Of a DNA stretch of 64,000 nucleotides, positions 1 to 10,399 are shown one piece after another. Location of the stretch: contig NC_079245.1 of assembly GCF_028009165.1 (NCBI RefSeq), forward strand, positions 2,046,001 through 2,110,000, written 5' to 3'. Numbering within the stretch: the first letter of the stretch is position 1; each line of letters begins with the position of its first letter. Below the pieces are notes generated by a model. That model did no database searches. It was given only the letters and a program-made list of their open reading frames with translations, and was not told the DNA's origin. The position numbers and the translations under genes are program-made. This DNA comes from Akanthomyces muscarius. Its lineage: Eukaryota; Ascomycota; Sordariomycetes; Hypocreales; Cordycipitaceae.

Positions 1-77
1 TTCCCCGATAGCTGCCCATCGGTTGGGCGCAAGCCGACTCAGCAGCAAGTCCTGTCGACTGACGCACAACTTTTTAG

Positions 78-805
78 GGCTCAGGAAATGGAAGTTACCG
101 TGGTGGGCTTGCAAAATGCTGGCAAAACTTCGCTCCTGCGTGTCCTCTCGGTATGTTTCAAACATGGGCTGTCTTGTTGACCCAGACTAACCTGTTGTGC
201 CATGCAGGGAGGAGAGTTCACAGTCGAGTAAGTATACTCCCCTAGCCGACTGTAATTATGCCGTGACACTTGTGCACGTCGCCTTTCTTGCGCGCGTTGC
301 CTTTGATTGCGAATTACCCATGGCCCCATGCCTTCTTGGTCCCTGCTGGGTTTTTGCTTTTGTTGCTGTCTTGGCTCTTGGCTGACTGTTGCGTAGCTCG
401 ATACCGACCGTAGGGTTCAACCTGAAAAAGGTGCAGCACGGACATGTGTTATTAAAGTGCTGGGATCTGGGTGGTCAGCCGCGATTTCGATCCATGTGGG
501 AGAGATACTGCCGCGGTGTTAATGTCATTGTCTTCATAGTCGACATTGCCGACCGGCCACAGATTCCTGCTGCCAGGGAAGAGCTGCACGCACTCATGGG
601 ATACCATTCCCTCGGTGGGATCCCGTTGCTGGTGCTCGGGAACAAGTCGGATCTCCCAGACAAAATGTCAGTCGATGATCTGATTGACGCCCTAGATCTC
701 AAGACGATACAAGGACGAGAGGTGTGCTGCTATGGAATCAGCGCCAAGGAGGAGACGAATCTCGAGGCAGTGGTTCACTTTCTTGTCAAGGCGGCTGGAA
801 AGTAG
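78..805 (+). CDS. ARL8: Arl8-type small GTPase (5' partial)
   Basis: This is an Arf-like GTPase of the Arl8 class, which in other eukaryotes acts on lysosome/vacuole and vesicle membranes for positioning and tethering. Three exons are visible: 78-150, 208-227 and 397-805. They join in frame through GTATGT and GTAAGT donors, and a GCTGAC branch point lies before the last acceptor. The G1 loop GLQNAGKTS, the effector region IPTVGFN, G3 WDLGGQ followed by RFRSMWERYCRG, G4 NKSD and G5 ISAKE are all present; the RSMWERYCRG block is characteristic of Arl8. The first exon, carrying the start codon and amphipathic N-terminal helix, lies upstream of the window. The visible part opens with an AG acceptor and residues AQE before MEVTVVG. 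Nothing suggests inactivation. Confidence 0.88.
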
Positions 806-2044
806 ACCATGGTGAACGATCATTGTATATCGGCGCTTGCCGGCGGAAAACCACTGGTCGGCGTTTTCTTGCCTGCTTTCCTGTTGTTTTGTTGTTTGTT
901 TTGGGTATTCTCGGCGGAAGGCTGGGGTTTTATGGTTTCTTTTGATGTTTAGAAAGAGGAGCGACACAAAGGCAAAGCAGAACCGAAGGCGACATCGGTG
1001 TGCGCTATTTCATGTTATCTGGGACATCTTTCGGCATTTTGCGAAGGAGCATTTTTTCCGGTTTTTGTTTATTGCAAGTCTCTTATGGCGTAGCAAGCGA
1101 TTGGGCCATATAATGAGAGACGAGACACGAATAATGACAAGCCACAAAGCGACTTGGAAGCGCATGTCTGCACTCGTGTTCAATAGTGAGAAAAGTAAAC
1201 CTGCAGAGGGACTGTTCGACGTTGGCTTCGCGATGTAGTGTCGAGCATGCCTCGCAACACATGGCGGCGTTGCGCTCAACTATAGCGCTGCATAAAAGAC
1301 AAGAATCAGCAACGCGGAAAGAAAGGGACAATCCAGGGTCATATACTCTCGGCACGCCGCCACGCGCATACCCTCCCCGCGGGGCCGTAAGAGACAACTG
1401 GTGGTGCATCATGCCAACTCATCTCTGCAGTTTGGCCTGGTTGCATGCGTGGGGCCGAAAAGCCAGCGCAGCAAGCTTGCACTACCGGCGCACCTTGCTG
1501 CGGCATAGAAGGGCCTGCACAGGGGAGGATGCCCATTCGGCAGTGGCAAAGTGAGAAGTGACCATCTAGGCAATTTTACGATTATTTTGAGTGGCATATT
1601 GCGCTGCTTGCAAGTGGCGCTACAGATGCAGTTGTGGCAGCGCGCCCTGGGGGTTGACTGCGACAGCATTCCAGACCGCGTCGCACGAGGGCATTGCCAA
1701 GGACCTCGTCTGCCAGCGCAACGAAGCAAACGATTTTTGTTGAGATAGATAAATAAATAGATATTGTGGATATAGAACGTACGGGTCATAACTTGGAAAA
1801 TACCGTGCAAGATGGGTGTTTGCTTGCTTCGTGCGTAGCCTCGCTGCCCGATACTGCCGGGGATCCCCTCATTGGCGGCTGAACCATTGGCCTGTGCAGC
1901 GAGAGCATCCGCTGTCTGGATGGGCTACCTGAAAACAAACGCCTATGCGACACGGATGAATGTGGAATCTTTGAATTGGCCTCTTCCAAAAGACTAGATG
2001 TTGGGATCACATATGTACTTCTCAGCAGCGCAGCAGCCTACAGC
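806..2044. other. Intergenic region after ARL8
   Basis: Short open frames lie on both strands, but none has a recognisable domain, a signal peptide or convincing splice sites. No tRNA-like arm or long repeat was seen. It is probably the 3' flank of ARL8 plus the flank of the decayed gene downstream. Confidence 0.5.
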
Positions 2045-3530
2045 TCACGGGCCCGCGTTCCCATTCATCTGCTGCGACGGCGGCTGCGGCTGTGGCTGCG
2101 GCTGCGCCGTTGATGGGCCTGCGCTGGTTACGGCCTGGATGCCAGCGCACTCAAAGTACACGACGCCCTTGCTGGGGATGGCGCTCAGTCCGTACCACGC
2201 CACGACCCTGACTGCGTCGACGGCGCTGACGACGGCGAGGCTCGAGAGTACCGTGGTGCCGTAGAGGCTATGCATCTGTACTGGCACCGATAAAGACACC
2301 GAGTTGCCCATACAAGGGTGTTTGCGCGTTGGATGAAGCTTGGTGATTTGTGTGATGGGACTTATATGAACAGGCGCCCCGACGTACAGTGCCATGGTCA
2401 TCAACGGAAAGAAGGGAGCCGGACCATCGTGGCTCTCCGCGCACAACTTTTCTGCAAAAGCCCACGGCATCAAATCGCTTCCTAGAATCTTCTTCCACTT
2501 TGCCCACTGCCCTGACTGCTGCCGCGGCGTCCGACCGCAGACTCAGCCGCGGCGCCACCCAGCCGACCAGATGCAGCAGCCCGACTGTCGCCTGCCACAG
2601 CGCGAGCACGTAGATCTTCGTCAGCACAATCGTGTGCACAGTCCATATGCACAGCTGGCACGTTCTATACGCACTGTTCGCGGCCGCGCAGAGCGTCACC
2701 GCGTGCTGCAGGACGGAAACGACGGCCGCCCTCCATCCGTGGTAGCCGAACGAACGCGGCACAGTGTAGAGAAAGCAGCCGCGGGCCTGCGGCGGGAGCT
2801 GTCTCGCGAGCGATTAGATGATGGTGGCGTACTGGGAAGGCAGGTGGGCATGTGGTGGATGGTATGGCACAGGACAGGAGCAGTGCGAAGAGAGGCCGGC
2901 GGAGGGCGACGAGGGCGGTGTCGCAGGGACGAGGACTCAGCATTTGCAGAATGTGGGTGCGAGGCCGAGTACGACGACGGCAGCGCTCATCTATGCGTGT
3001 CATATCGGAGAGCAGGGTCTTGTTCCTCTGGTGGTAGCAGAAGGAAGGATACTTTCCGAAAATCGGGGGAACTGCTTGAGGAGGCAGTCAAGCACCGTGT
3101 AGCTCATGCTGGGATCGGAAAATGTGGCATCGCGGTAGTCGATGATTTGCTCGCGACATGTGTGCTGGAGCAAATCTTGGAGATGCGGATTCCAAGCTGG
3201 GAAGAAGTGCTTGTAGAGGAGGGTCGAGTGTGCGATGTCAACGGCGACGGCGACGGCGACGGCGGTGGAATCAACCACGCACGGAAGAGCGACGCAGACT
3301 AATGCGGATCAGACAGGTGAGAGTGCTGTTGCGAGAAATGGAGGATCGACTGCGAGAGAATAGCGACAAGAGCCATGTGAGCTAGAAGGCGATAAAAGAT
3401 GCTTGCGGTCGATGAGGAATACGTTGATGAATGAGAGGATTTTTGACGAGTCGGGCTTGTTCCTTCTTGGTCTGCAACGCTTTAACGATGGTAATGACAA
3501 CAATGGTAAAAATGGCAAACAAGCTACATG
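2045..3530 (-). pseudogene. Decayed fungal multi-pass membrane protein gene
   Basis: The minus strand carries successive pieces of one protein in changing frames. First comes a hydrophobic helix LFAIFTIVVITIV followed by KALQTKKEQARLVK (near 3522-3400). Next, in another frame, is RLLAHMALVAILSQSILHFS, which meets a TAG at 3299-3301. A third frame carries WNPHLQDLLQHTCREQIIDYRD and SMSYTVLDCLLKQF. SAAVVVLGLAPT continues into ILQMLSPRPCDTALVALRRPL only after a one-base shift near 2950-2956. Further frame changes lead to the C-terminal helices around ALWQATVGLLHLVGWVAP and TTVLSSLAVVSAVDAVRVVAWY. The order of pieces matches a conserved uncharacterised fungal membrane family as I remember it. One break could be an intron (acceptor ATAG near 2991), but at least two frame changes have no room for one. 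Assembly error is the alternative. Confidence 0.62.
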
Positions 3531-4023
3531 ATAATTCAAATGCTCAACACGGCGCTGCTGGGAGTTTCTCGCGGACCTCACGAAGGAGATGTAGGAGATG
3601 GGACCGACGTGTAGTCGGCTGGGTCGCACTGCAAAAAAGATGCCGTACTATCCAGAACACCCAACGTAGGCAAGGATAAGAAACACTCTGAAAATACGAT
3701 TCTCGTCGTACAAGAGGAATGCACTGACCGGACGGCATACATCCCGGGCAAAGGCCGTCGATTCCCGCCGCAAGCCCCGTCCGTCTCCACCCGCTCCTGT
3801 CCCCCGCGTCCACAACCCCCAGCTCCGATCCGGGACGCCCTCTTCCCTACATCCTTATCACTCCTCTGCCCCGTGCCCAATTAATCAATCAAACCCCCCT
3901 CCCCCAGATCTGCCGCATACAGCTTCCTGAAACCCCCACACGGCTCGCAGGCGCTTTGTCAATTCGTGTCAGAGCGGAGCCGGCGCGCCTTTCTGGCGAC
4001 AACTGGGCGCAGGATCGACTACC
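3531..4023. other. Intergenic region, probable GLY1 promoter
   Basis: This stretch separates the decayed membrane gene from the threonine aldolase. A C-rich part at about 3775-3910 looks like a promoter or leader. No coding feature is supported. Confidence 0.45.
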
Positions 4024-4606
4024 ATGCAGAGGCTGCCGAGCGCTCTCCGACTACTACACATCAAGCGTGCCCAGCCTCTCCCTGTCAGAAGCAAACGTCC
4101 GTTGCCTTTTCTGACCGACTATCCTGTATCAAGCAGGAAAGCATTCTCTGTCGGCGCAGCACTTTGGCAATCAAACATGGCTAGCAGTAACGAGGGTAGT
4201 GGTGCGTGGGTTGGTGCCAAAGGCGCCGGATCGCTGGATCTACGCAGTATGTTACTCAACATGAATATGGAAAGGGGGGGTTTCTGGTGGCGGATCCAAC
4301 ATGCTGACAATCTTTTTAAATCGCAGGTGACGTGATGACTGTGCCGACGCCGGCGATGCTGGCAGCCGTGGCCAACTGCTCGCTGCGCGACGACGTCTTC
4401 AACGAGGACCCGACGACGCGGGACCTCGAGGCGCACGTCGCGCAGCTCGCGGGCAAGGAGGCCGCGCTGTTTGTCACGTCGGGCACCATGGGCAACCAGG
4501 TCGCTCTGCGCAGTCTCCTGACGCAGCCGCCGTTTGGCGTGCTGGCCGACCACCGCTCTCACATTATTCTCTACGAAGCCGGCGGGTGAGTGTTCTGTCT
4601 CTACTA

Positions 4607-4658
<52 letters not shown>

Positions 4659-5435
4659 CAGCATCCAAACTTATACTCTTGCAGCGTCTCGTCACTCACC
4701 GGCGCCACCGTCAAGCCCGTCGTGCCCAAGAACGGCATCCACCTCACCCTCGAGGACATTACCGCCAACGTCATCCTCGGGTCCGACGTGCACGCGTGCC
4801 CGACACGCGTCATCAGCCTCGAGAACACGCTCAACGGCATGGTCATGCCCCTGGCCGAAGTAGCGCGCATCTCGGCCTTTGCGCGGTCGCACAGCATCCG
4901 GATGCACTGCGACGGCGCGCGCCTGTGGGAGGCCGTGGCCGCCGGTGCCGGCACTCTGGCCGATTTCTGCGGGCACTTTGACACGGTGAGCCTGTGCTTC
5001 TCCAAGGGCCTGGGCGCGCCGGTCGGCAGCATCCTGGTCGGGGACGGGCCGGCGCTCACGCACGCGCGGTGGACGCGCAAGGCGCTCGGGGGCGGGATGC
5101 GGCAGCCGGGCTTCATCGCGGCGGCGGCGCGCGTGGCCGTCGACGAGACGTTTACGGGGGGGCTGCTGCGGGCGTCGCACGACACGGCGAGAAAGGTCGA
5201 GGCTGCGTGGACGGGCCTGGGCGGCAAGCTCGTGCACCCGGTGCACACAAACATGTGCTGGATCGACATTGAGGCGCACGGGTGGGAGACGGCGCGGTTC
5301 GCGGAGGCGTGCAAGGAGCAAGGGCTGGTGGTGTCGGGCGGCAGGCTGGTGACGCACTACCAGGTTGCGCAGAACGAGGCGGCGGTGCTGCCGCGGCTGG
5401 AGAGGGTGTTTAGGCAGATTCTGGAAGCACAATAG
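4024..5435 (+). CDS. GLY1: Low-specificity L-threonine aldolase family, PLP enzyme
   Basis: The product is a PLP-dependent aldolase of the GLY1 family, which cleaves L-threonine or L-allo-threonine to glycine and acetaldehyde. Exons 4024-4246, 4327-4585 and 4685-5435 join in frame to give 410 residues. The fold-type I signature is clear: RSDVMTVPTPAML at the start of the enzyme core, FVTSGTMGNQVALRSLL for cofactor phosphate binding, DHRSHIILYEAGG with the stacking histidine, HCDGARLWEAV with the conserved Asp, and SKGLGAPVGS with the PLP lysine near residue 268. The first ATG adds about 50 basic, acid-poor residues resembling a mitochondrial presequence. An in-frame ATG at 4177 would give a cytosolic form starting MASSNEG. 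Intron 2 contains an (AC)n microsatellite. Confidence 0.9.
4609..4658 (+). repeat. (AC)n microsatellite inside an intron
   Basis: About 25 uninterrupted AC dinucleotides lie between the donor GTGAGT at 4586 and the acceptor at 4684 of the second intron of the threonine aldolase gene. Confidence 0.95.
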
Positions 5436-7013
5436 AAAACACAGACGCGCGTGCGTAGACAACAAAGAGTAGGCTGGAATGCTGGCACGATGCGTCTGCC
5501 AAGTTTGCACAAAGACAATGTGGTTGAAACGGGTAGTTCCGTCTACGATCTCGGGGCGAGTGGGCTTGGTAGAAGGCGACAGAAGTCAACATTGCGTTAT
5601 CAAAAGGAATCAACGATCCATAAATCCATAAAGAGTCCGCATCATACCCATTCCAGAAGCTCGGCCAGACGCGGACATGTGTATCCGTGCAGCGGCTGGT
5701 ATTTCCCGTTTCAGATGAGGCGAGGGGAATAATCGAGGCGAGCGCCAAGAAAAGCCGGCGCCATTAAAAAAACCAGGTTTCCAGAGTTGGTTTCGACTGG
5801 ATGAGTGGATGAGTGGGCGAGGCGGAGAAAAGGCAACCAGCGCTAAAATCTAGGCTGCAGAATCTCCTCCAAGGGGCCGCGTCGCCTGGAAAGTCACGGG
5901 GTGTTCCATGCAGGGGCTTGTAGGTTAGGTAGGTAGGTAGGTAGGGGGGACTTGATTCAGGTACCAAAGCTAATTTTTGGTGTGCAACTAATCCGTGCCT
6001 AGCTGACTGGTCCCCTAGTTCTGCAGCGGGGGATTTGCGCGTCCCACGGTGACGGATGCACGGATAGGCGCAGTCGAATCAATATTGTGACGGGCAACAC
6101 GGGGTGTCTGTCTGGCATTTCCGACATGTCACACCAGTGCGGAAGCGGCTGTTTCCAGCTCCTTGTCAGCTTGGGCCTCTGTTCTTCTTTCAAGTGGCAG
6201 CGCCACGATTCACAATCCGGAGGGCGATTCAGCCATTGTTTCCTCCACCGGGTCGCGTCGGTAAATGTGGTGGGCTTCGTGGCTTTCTACCTATCTAGGG
6301 AGTCTGCGCCCCCAGGCCAGTGCCCCCTATTTCACGGTCCAGACCGGATCGACCGCCTATTTTTGGGGCCACCCAGGAGTTATTTACCAGTAATTCATCC
6401 CTGGCTTTCGTCGTTGCCAGTATGTAGACGGCCGGCCAGCACTCGATAGAAACCATGTGTAGCCGAGGAAGCCGGGACCTCCCGTTTGACGTGCAAACAC
6501 ATGGACCATGGTTCGCACCGCCGACAAGGCTCCCGCGATGGATGCATTTCTCTCCGCCTCTAGCGCCAGTAGCCTCAGCAGGAAGCGTGGCGATGCAAAA
6601 AAAAAAAAAAACGAGGCTAGGGCTGAAGAAGAAGAGTAGCATTGGCAGCCTCTCCACCGGGCCAAGCGTCCAATTTCTCACAAGCCCGACGCCAGCGAGC
6701 CACTTTTGCTAGATTCGGAGTGCGCGCCGCCGCCGCAAAACAGTCGTCAGTCAGTCAAGTCAGTCAGTCAAACGCTGCTGGAAGAAATCTCCACCCCCGG
6801 ACCGCCGTTGTTATTATTCGCAGCGCAGACCGAGAGGGTATCCTCATCTAATTTCCTTCGCACCTATTTCTTGCCCACCTCTCCCACCCCCCTGGTTCCT
6901 TTTTCTTCTTCTTCTTTTTCTACTAGTTTCACCTCTGATCCCTTCAAGACACTCGTTTTCTCTGCTCTTCTACGACAGTTTCTACTATCTACATCCTCAT
7001 AATACTCGCCAAA
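5436..7013. other. Intergenic region with (TAGG)n and pyrimidine-rich leader
   Basis: No gene is supported in this 1.6 kb. It contains a short (TAGG)n run at about 5920-5948, a poly-A run near 6596-6611, CAGT repeats near 6745-6772, and a long pyrimidine-rich tract at about 6848-6990. The last is typical of the promoter/leader of a strongly expressed fungal gene and lies just before the wall-protein gene at 7014. Confidence 0.5.
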
Positions 7014-7866
7014 ATGAAGTACTCCGTCGCCGCCGCCGCTCTCGCCCTCGCCTCGGGCGTCGTCGCCAAGCCCCAAATCACCAACAGCGGTGACATTGAC
7101 CCCAAGGAGGGCAAGGCCTTTACCCTCGAGCTCTCCGGCTGCAGCTCCGGCTGCACCGTCTACCTCATGCAGGGTCCCAAGGACTCCCAGGTCCCCGTCA
7201 AGGTCCTCGACTGTAAGTGATATCCTTGTCTTCGCGCTCTCGCATCGCTTTGCGCTCGAGGCGTCAATACCGTAAACACAGCAGCTAATCCAGTATCCGC
7301 AGCGTCCGCCACTGGCTCCGCCAAGATCACCATCAGCAACGTCGGCTCCGGCACCTACGGCCTCCGCGTCCAGGACAACTCCGTCACCGGCACCGCCGCC
7401 AACGACAACGCCAACAACGACTACACCGGCATCTTCCAGTACACCGGCACCGGCCCGACCTCCTTCCCCCCTCTGTCCGGCTCGGCCACCGCCACCTCGT
7501 CCAGCGCCAGCGCCACCTCTAGCGACTCCTCCTCGTCTGCCTCGTCGGCTTCTTCCTCCGCCACCACCACCGACTCTTCCTCTTCCTCGTCGGCCACCTC
7601 GTCGGCCAGCTCCTCGGCTTCTTCCGCCTCGTCCGCCTCGTCCACCTCCAGCAAGAGCTCCTCCAGCTCCAGCAGTACGTTTTGTCCCATCACGCCTCCC
7701 TGACTGTTTTGCTGCAGAGCCAACTAACCACGCGAGCCGTACAGAGACCTCCGCGAGCAGCACCTCCTCCACCCCCAGCAGCACTCCTCCCCCCAACGCT
7801 GGTAACGTGGTTGCCCTCTCCCCCGTCGCCCTGATTGGTGCCGCCGCCGCCGCTCTCTTCCTGTAA
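7014..7866 (+). CDS. GPI-anchored Ser/Thr-rich cell-wall protein, Kre9/Knh1-like
   Basis: Exons 7014-7212, 7303-7674 and 7745-7866 give 230 residues. The protein starts with a signal peptide (MKYSVAAAALALASGVVA). An Ig-like domain of about 100 residues follows, with ITNSGDIDPKEGKAFTLELSGCSSGCTV cut here as two halves, then a VQDNSV...NDYTGIF segment. The order resembles the Kre9/Knh1 N-terminal family found in many fungal GPI proteins. Residues of about 135-205 are almost pure Ser/Thr/Ala and are expected to be heavily O-glycosylated. The C-terminus is a small-residue GPI site followed by a hydrophobic tail ending AAAALFL. The role is therefore structural or adhesive in the wall. Both introns have good GT-AG signals; the second lies within the Ser-rich region. 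Confidence 0.85.
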
Positions 7867-8172
7867 AGGGAAGATGCCAATGGCCAAAGCCAGATCGCTC
7901 CGGCTTCTCCTCAATCAATTGCTGAGAAAAGGCCTCTTCATTCTTTGAAAATACTCCCCGTCTGCCCAACGAGGCCGGCTGGGACAAGTTTTTGTTTCAG
8001 AATCAAGGTCCACGTTGTATATTCGTGCCTTGAACTGACGGTATAATGTTTGATTTAGTACCCTCTGGGCCGATACCATGCAAGCTATACTCTTTCATAA
8101 TAATATTCAAGTATTCATGATTTGCTCAGTCTCGTCTCGTGCATGTGGCTCGCTCAAGCTGTGCATCGGTCG
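7867..8172. other. Convergent 3' flanks
   Basis: This spacer lies between two convergent genes. It is AT-rich at about 8040-8120, consistent with transcript ends. No other feature was seen. Confidence 0.5.
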
Positions 8173-9789
8173 TCATTGCTCGCTCTTGTAATGATGCATG
8201 TGCTGGATGAACAATGGAAAGATGCAAACGTCAGAAATTGCCCCCAGTGTTTGCCTGCGCAGCTCCAGATTGTCGGCGACCGTGACAAGAAGCTTGTTAT
8301 CGTTGTAGGCTTTGGCAGTCCCATCTCTAATTTCACCGATAGTGGCACGGGTTACACTCCACCCTGGTTTTTGATGCTCCCGCAAAACGACAGTGACTAG
8401 GCATGGCCGCGGAATCCTGCCCTCTCCGAACAATCTTAAGCTACAGCACCATGTTGTTGGAGCTGTTCGCTCCATGAATCTGACGCCCCCATCAAGAAAA
8501 AGACGGGTGCAGAGCGGTTGTGTAGGGGCACCTGCACCTACACTCTCCAGCGCCAGCACCGCGAATCTTGAATGCGGGATGCGAGGCCAATAATCGGTAC
8601 CCTGGTCAGGGAGAAGCGCCAGAGCATAGTCGCTGTACCCGTGGTCCGCGGGCTGTGTCCCTGGCTTGGCGAGGCGCACACCAAGACTAGCTCCAGCCCA
8701 GCTGTGTGGCAGAACTATAGGTCCATCAGGATACTTGGCGCGCCAAAAGATTGTTTCTGAGATCCAACTCGTGGAAGGGCGCTGGAGCGGAATGGCGACG
8801 CAGGTCTCCGCGCCCATGCCTTCCACATACGCGTCTAGAAAGGCATAATATGCCACGGAGGAGCTGCAGAGAATGGGGAGCTGAATGCGGATCCCAACGT
8901 TGGTGACTGAATACCCGTCAAGCAGCCTGCCTATGCCAGCACCAGGACGCTGAACGTATTTTCCCGAGTTGGCAAATGCAGCGGCACAAGGTGCGAGTGC
9001 AGACAGCCATTCCGGACGTACGACGAGCTCCGGCCATGACCAGCAAAAGATGGTATGATCATAATACGAGCGGATGAGTTCCTCCTGCAGGCGGGTAAAT
9101 GCCCTGTCGCCCTCGCCGTACATCAGGGGTAGGTTGACGCCAAAGATGCCAAACATGCAGTATGCCATGTCTTCGCGGCGCTTCGTCTTTCGCCGCGACA
9201 GCCACGACATGCGCTGCGCAGTGCTGGCCCCGCGTATGTTTCTCTGGCATTCGAGAACCTGGGCGGGGATGGACGTGACGAGAGAAAGCGCGTCGAGGCA
9301 CAGCCTCTTGTCCGTCATGTGCGTCCAGTCCCTGTCGTAGAAGCGAAGGAACTCGGGCGCCAGGAGCTCCTGCAGCGTCCAGCCTCGTGTGAACCATCGA
9401 GAGGACTTGAACAGGGCGGTCAAGTCGGGGCTGGCAGCGGATGCCGCCGGGTCAAAGACGACATCCTGCAGATGGACAAAACAGACTTGGGCATCGCTGT
9501 ACCAGTCAAACATGCTGTTGATTGCTTCAGACAGCTCCGCGGAGCTCGTCTTGTCGATGCAGTTGGTGTCGACCCATACGTAGCGCAAGTGGCGTGCGCT
9601 GGCCAGTCGACAGGCGGAAAGGACTTTCTGGTAGCCGGACTTTGACGAGACGGATGGTTCGTGTCGGCGCGACCATTCCTGCAGCGTCACTTCCTGGGGG
9701 TCCCAGGTGTGTGACAGGATGGCGTATTCCGGCACGTCCTCGCCGAAGAATTCTTCAATGTCGAGCGTGGTGACATTGATGAGGCGCAT
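8173..9789 (-). CDS. HET-domain protein
   Basis: A single-exon gene of 538 residues. The N-terminus MRLINVTTLDIEEFFG, followed by YAILSHTW, is the canonical opening of fungal HET (heterokaryon incompatibility) proteins. ACRLASARHLRYVWVDTNCIDK and SEAINSMFDWYSDAQVCFVHL continue the domain to about residue 130, followed by SRWFTRGWTLQELLAP. HET domains act in non-self recognition and can trigger programmed cell death when their incompatibility partner is present. The remaining ~330 residues show no recognised second domain. The start codon is the first ATG of the conserved opening. A decayed peptidase gene lies next to it, in keeping with the fast turnover usual for HET loci. Confidence 0.9.
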   Translation of the reverse strand: MRLINVTTLDIEEFFGEDVPEYAILSHTWDPQEVTLQEWSRRHEPSVSSKSGYQKVLSACRLASARHLRYVWVDTNCIDKTSSAELSEAINSMFDWYSDAQVCFVHLQDVVFDPAASAASPDLTALFKSSRWFTRGWTLQELLAPEFLRFYDRDWTHMTDKRLCLDALSLVTSIPAQVLECQRNIRGASTAQRMSWLSRRKTKRREDMAYCMFGIFGVNLPLMYGEGDRAFTRLQEELIRSYYDHTIFCWSWPELVVRPEWLSALAPCAAAFANSGKYVQRPGAGIGRLLDGYSVTNVGIRIQLPILCSSSVAYYAFLDAYVEGMGAETCVAIPLQRPSTSWISETIFWRAKYPDGPIVLPHSWAGASLGVRLAKPGTQPADHGYSDYALALLPDQGTDYWPRIPHSRFAVLALESVGAGAPTQPLCTRLFLDGGVRFMERTAPTTWCCSLRLFGEGRIPRPCLVTVVLREHQKPGWSVTRATIGEIRDGTAKAYNDNKLLVTVADNLELRRQTLGAISDVCIFPLFIQHMHHYKSEQ

Positions 9790-10399
9790 CGTGGCATCGG
9801 CTCTGAGAGCTGGAGATTGTGAGATGATGGGCCGGCTACGACTGGCTAGCGGAGTGATTGCAGATCCAGAGGAAATGTCGACGCCCTGGCAGCGGCTGAC
9901 AGCGTTGATGCAGGCAAGCTGTGGTGGGTGGTGCTGTCATTGTGGCTGGAAGCATAGTTAGGTACAAGCCGGGCTTGCGCCGTGACGATCGACGGCAGGA
10001 TGCTGTGGCTGCGCTGCGGTAACTTTGGGCTGCGGGCCGGTGGCTAGTCTCGTCAATTGAGCGGGTTTGCGGGCCGGCATCCTTTTCCATTTCGTAGCCA
10101 TTTTCTCCTGCCTGCACGCTTTTCTCCTCTCTCAACAGGTGATGAGCATCTAAGAACGAGCGCTCGCCCAACTTGGCATGTAGTTTGTGATGGCTTCAAA
10201 GGGCCCAACAGCCGAAACCCATACCAAAGCCATTCGGGAGTCGACTACACATTCACGAACAGCCACAGCCTTGGCAAGTAGCACCACTAGCATTACGATC
10301 AAGCTGGCCGATTGCCACAAGCGCTCCCTCGAGAAGCTGTGCCATCGAGGAAGAAATGAGACAGCAAGAACCAACATTCGAGGCTCTATCATCAGGCCC
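9790..10399. other. Intergenic region upstream of the HET gene
   Basis: This presumably contains the promoter of the minus-strand HET gene and the 3' flank of the decayed peptidase. No coding feature is supported. Confidence 0.45.

Noticed and set aside
2394..3302. 302-codon plus-strand open frame
   Set aside because: It runs opposite the decayed membrane gene, is Arg-rich and lacks any domain; the minus strand carries the recognisable protein pieces.
5920..5948. Telomere-like repeat
   Set aside because: (TAGG)n differs from the fungal TTAGGG unit and is too short; such runs are common in ascomycete spacers.
6864..7880. 338-codon minus-strand frame rich in Gly/Ala/Arg
   Set aside because: Antisense shadow of the GC-rich wall-protein gene.
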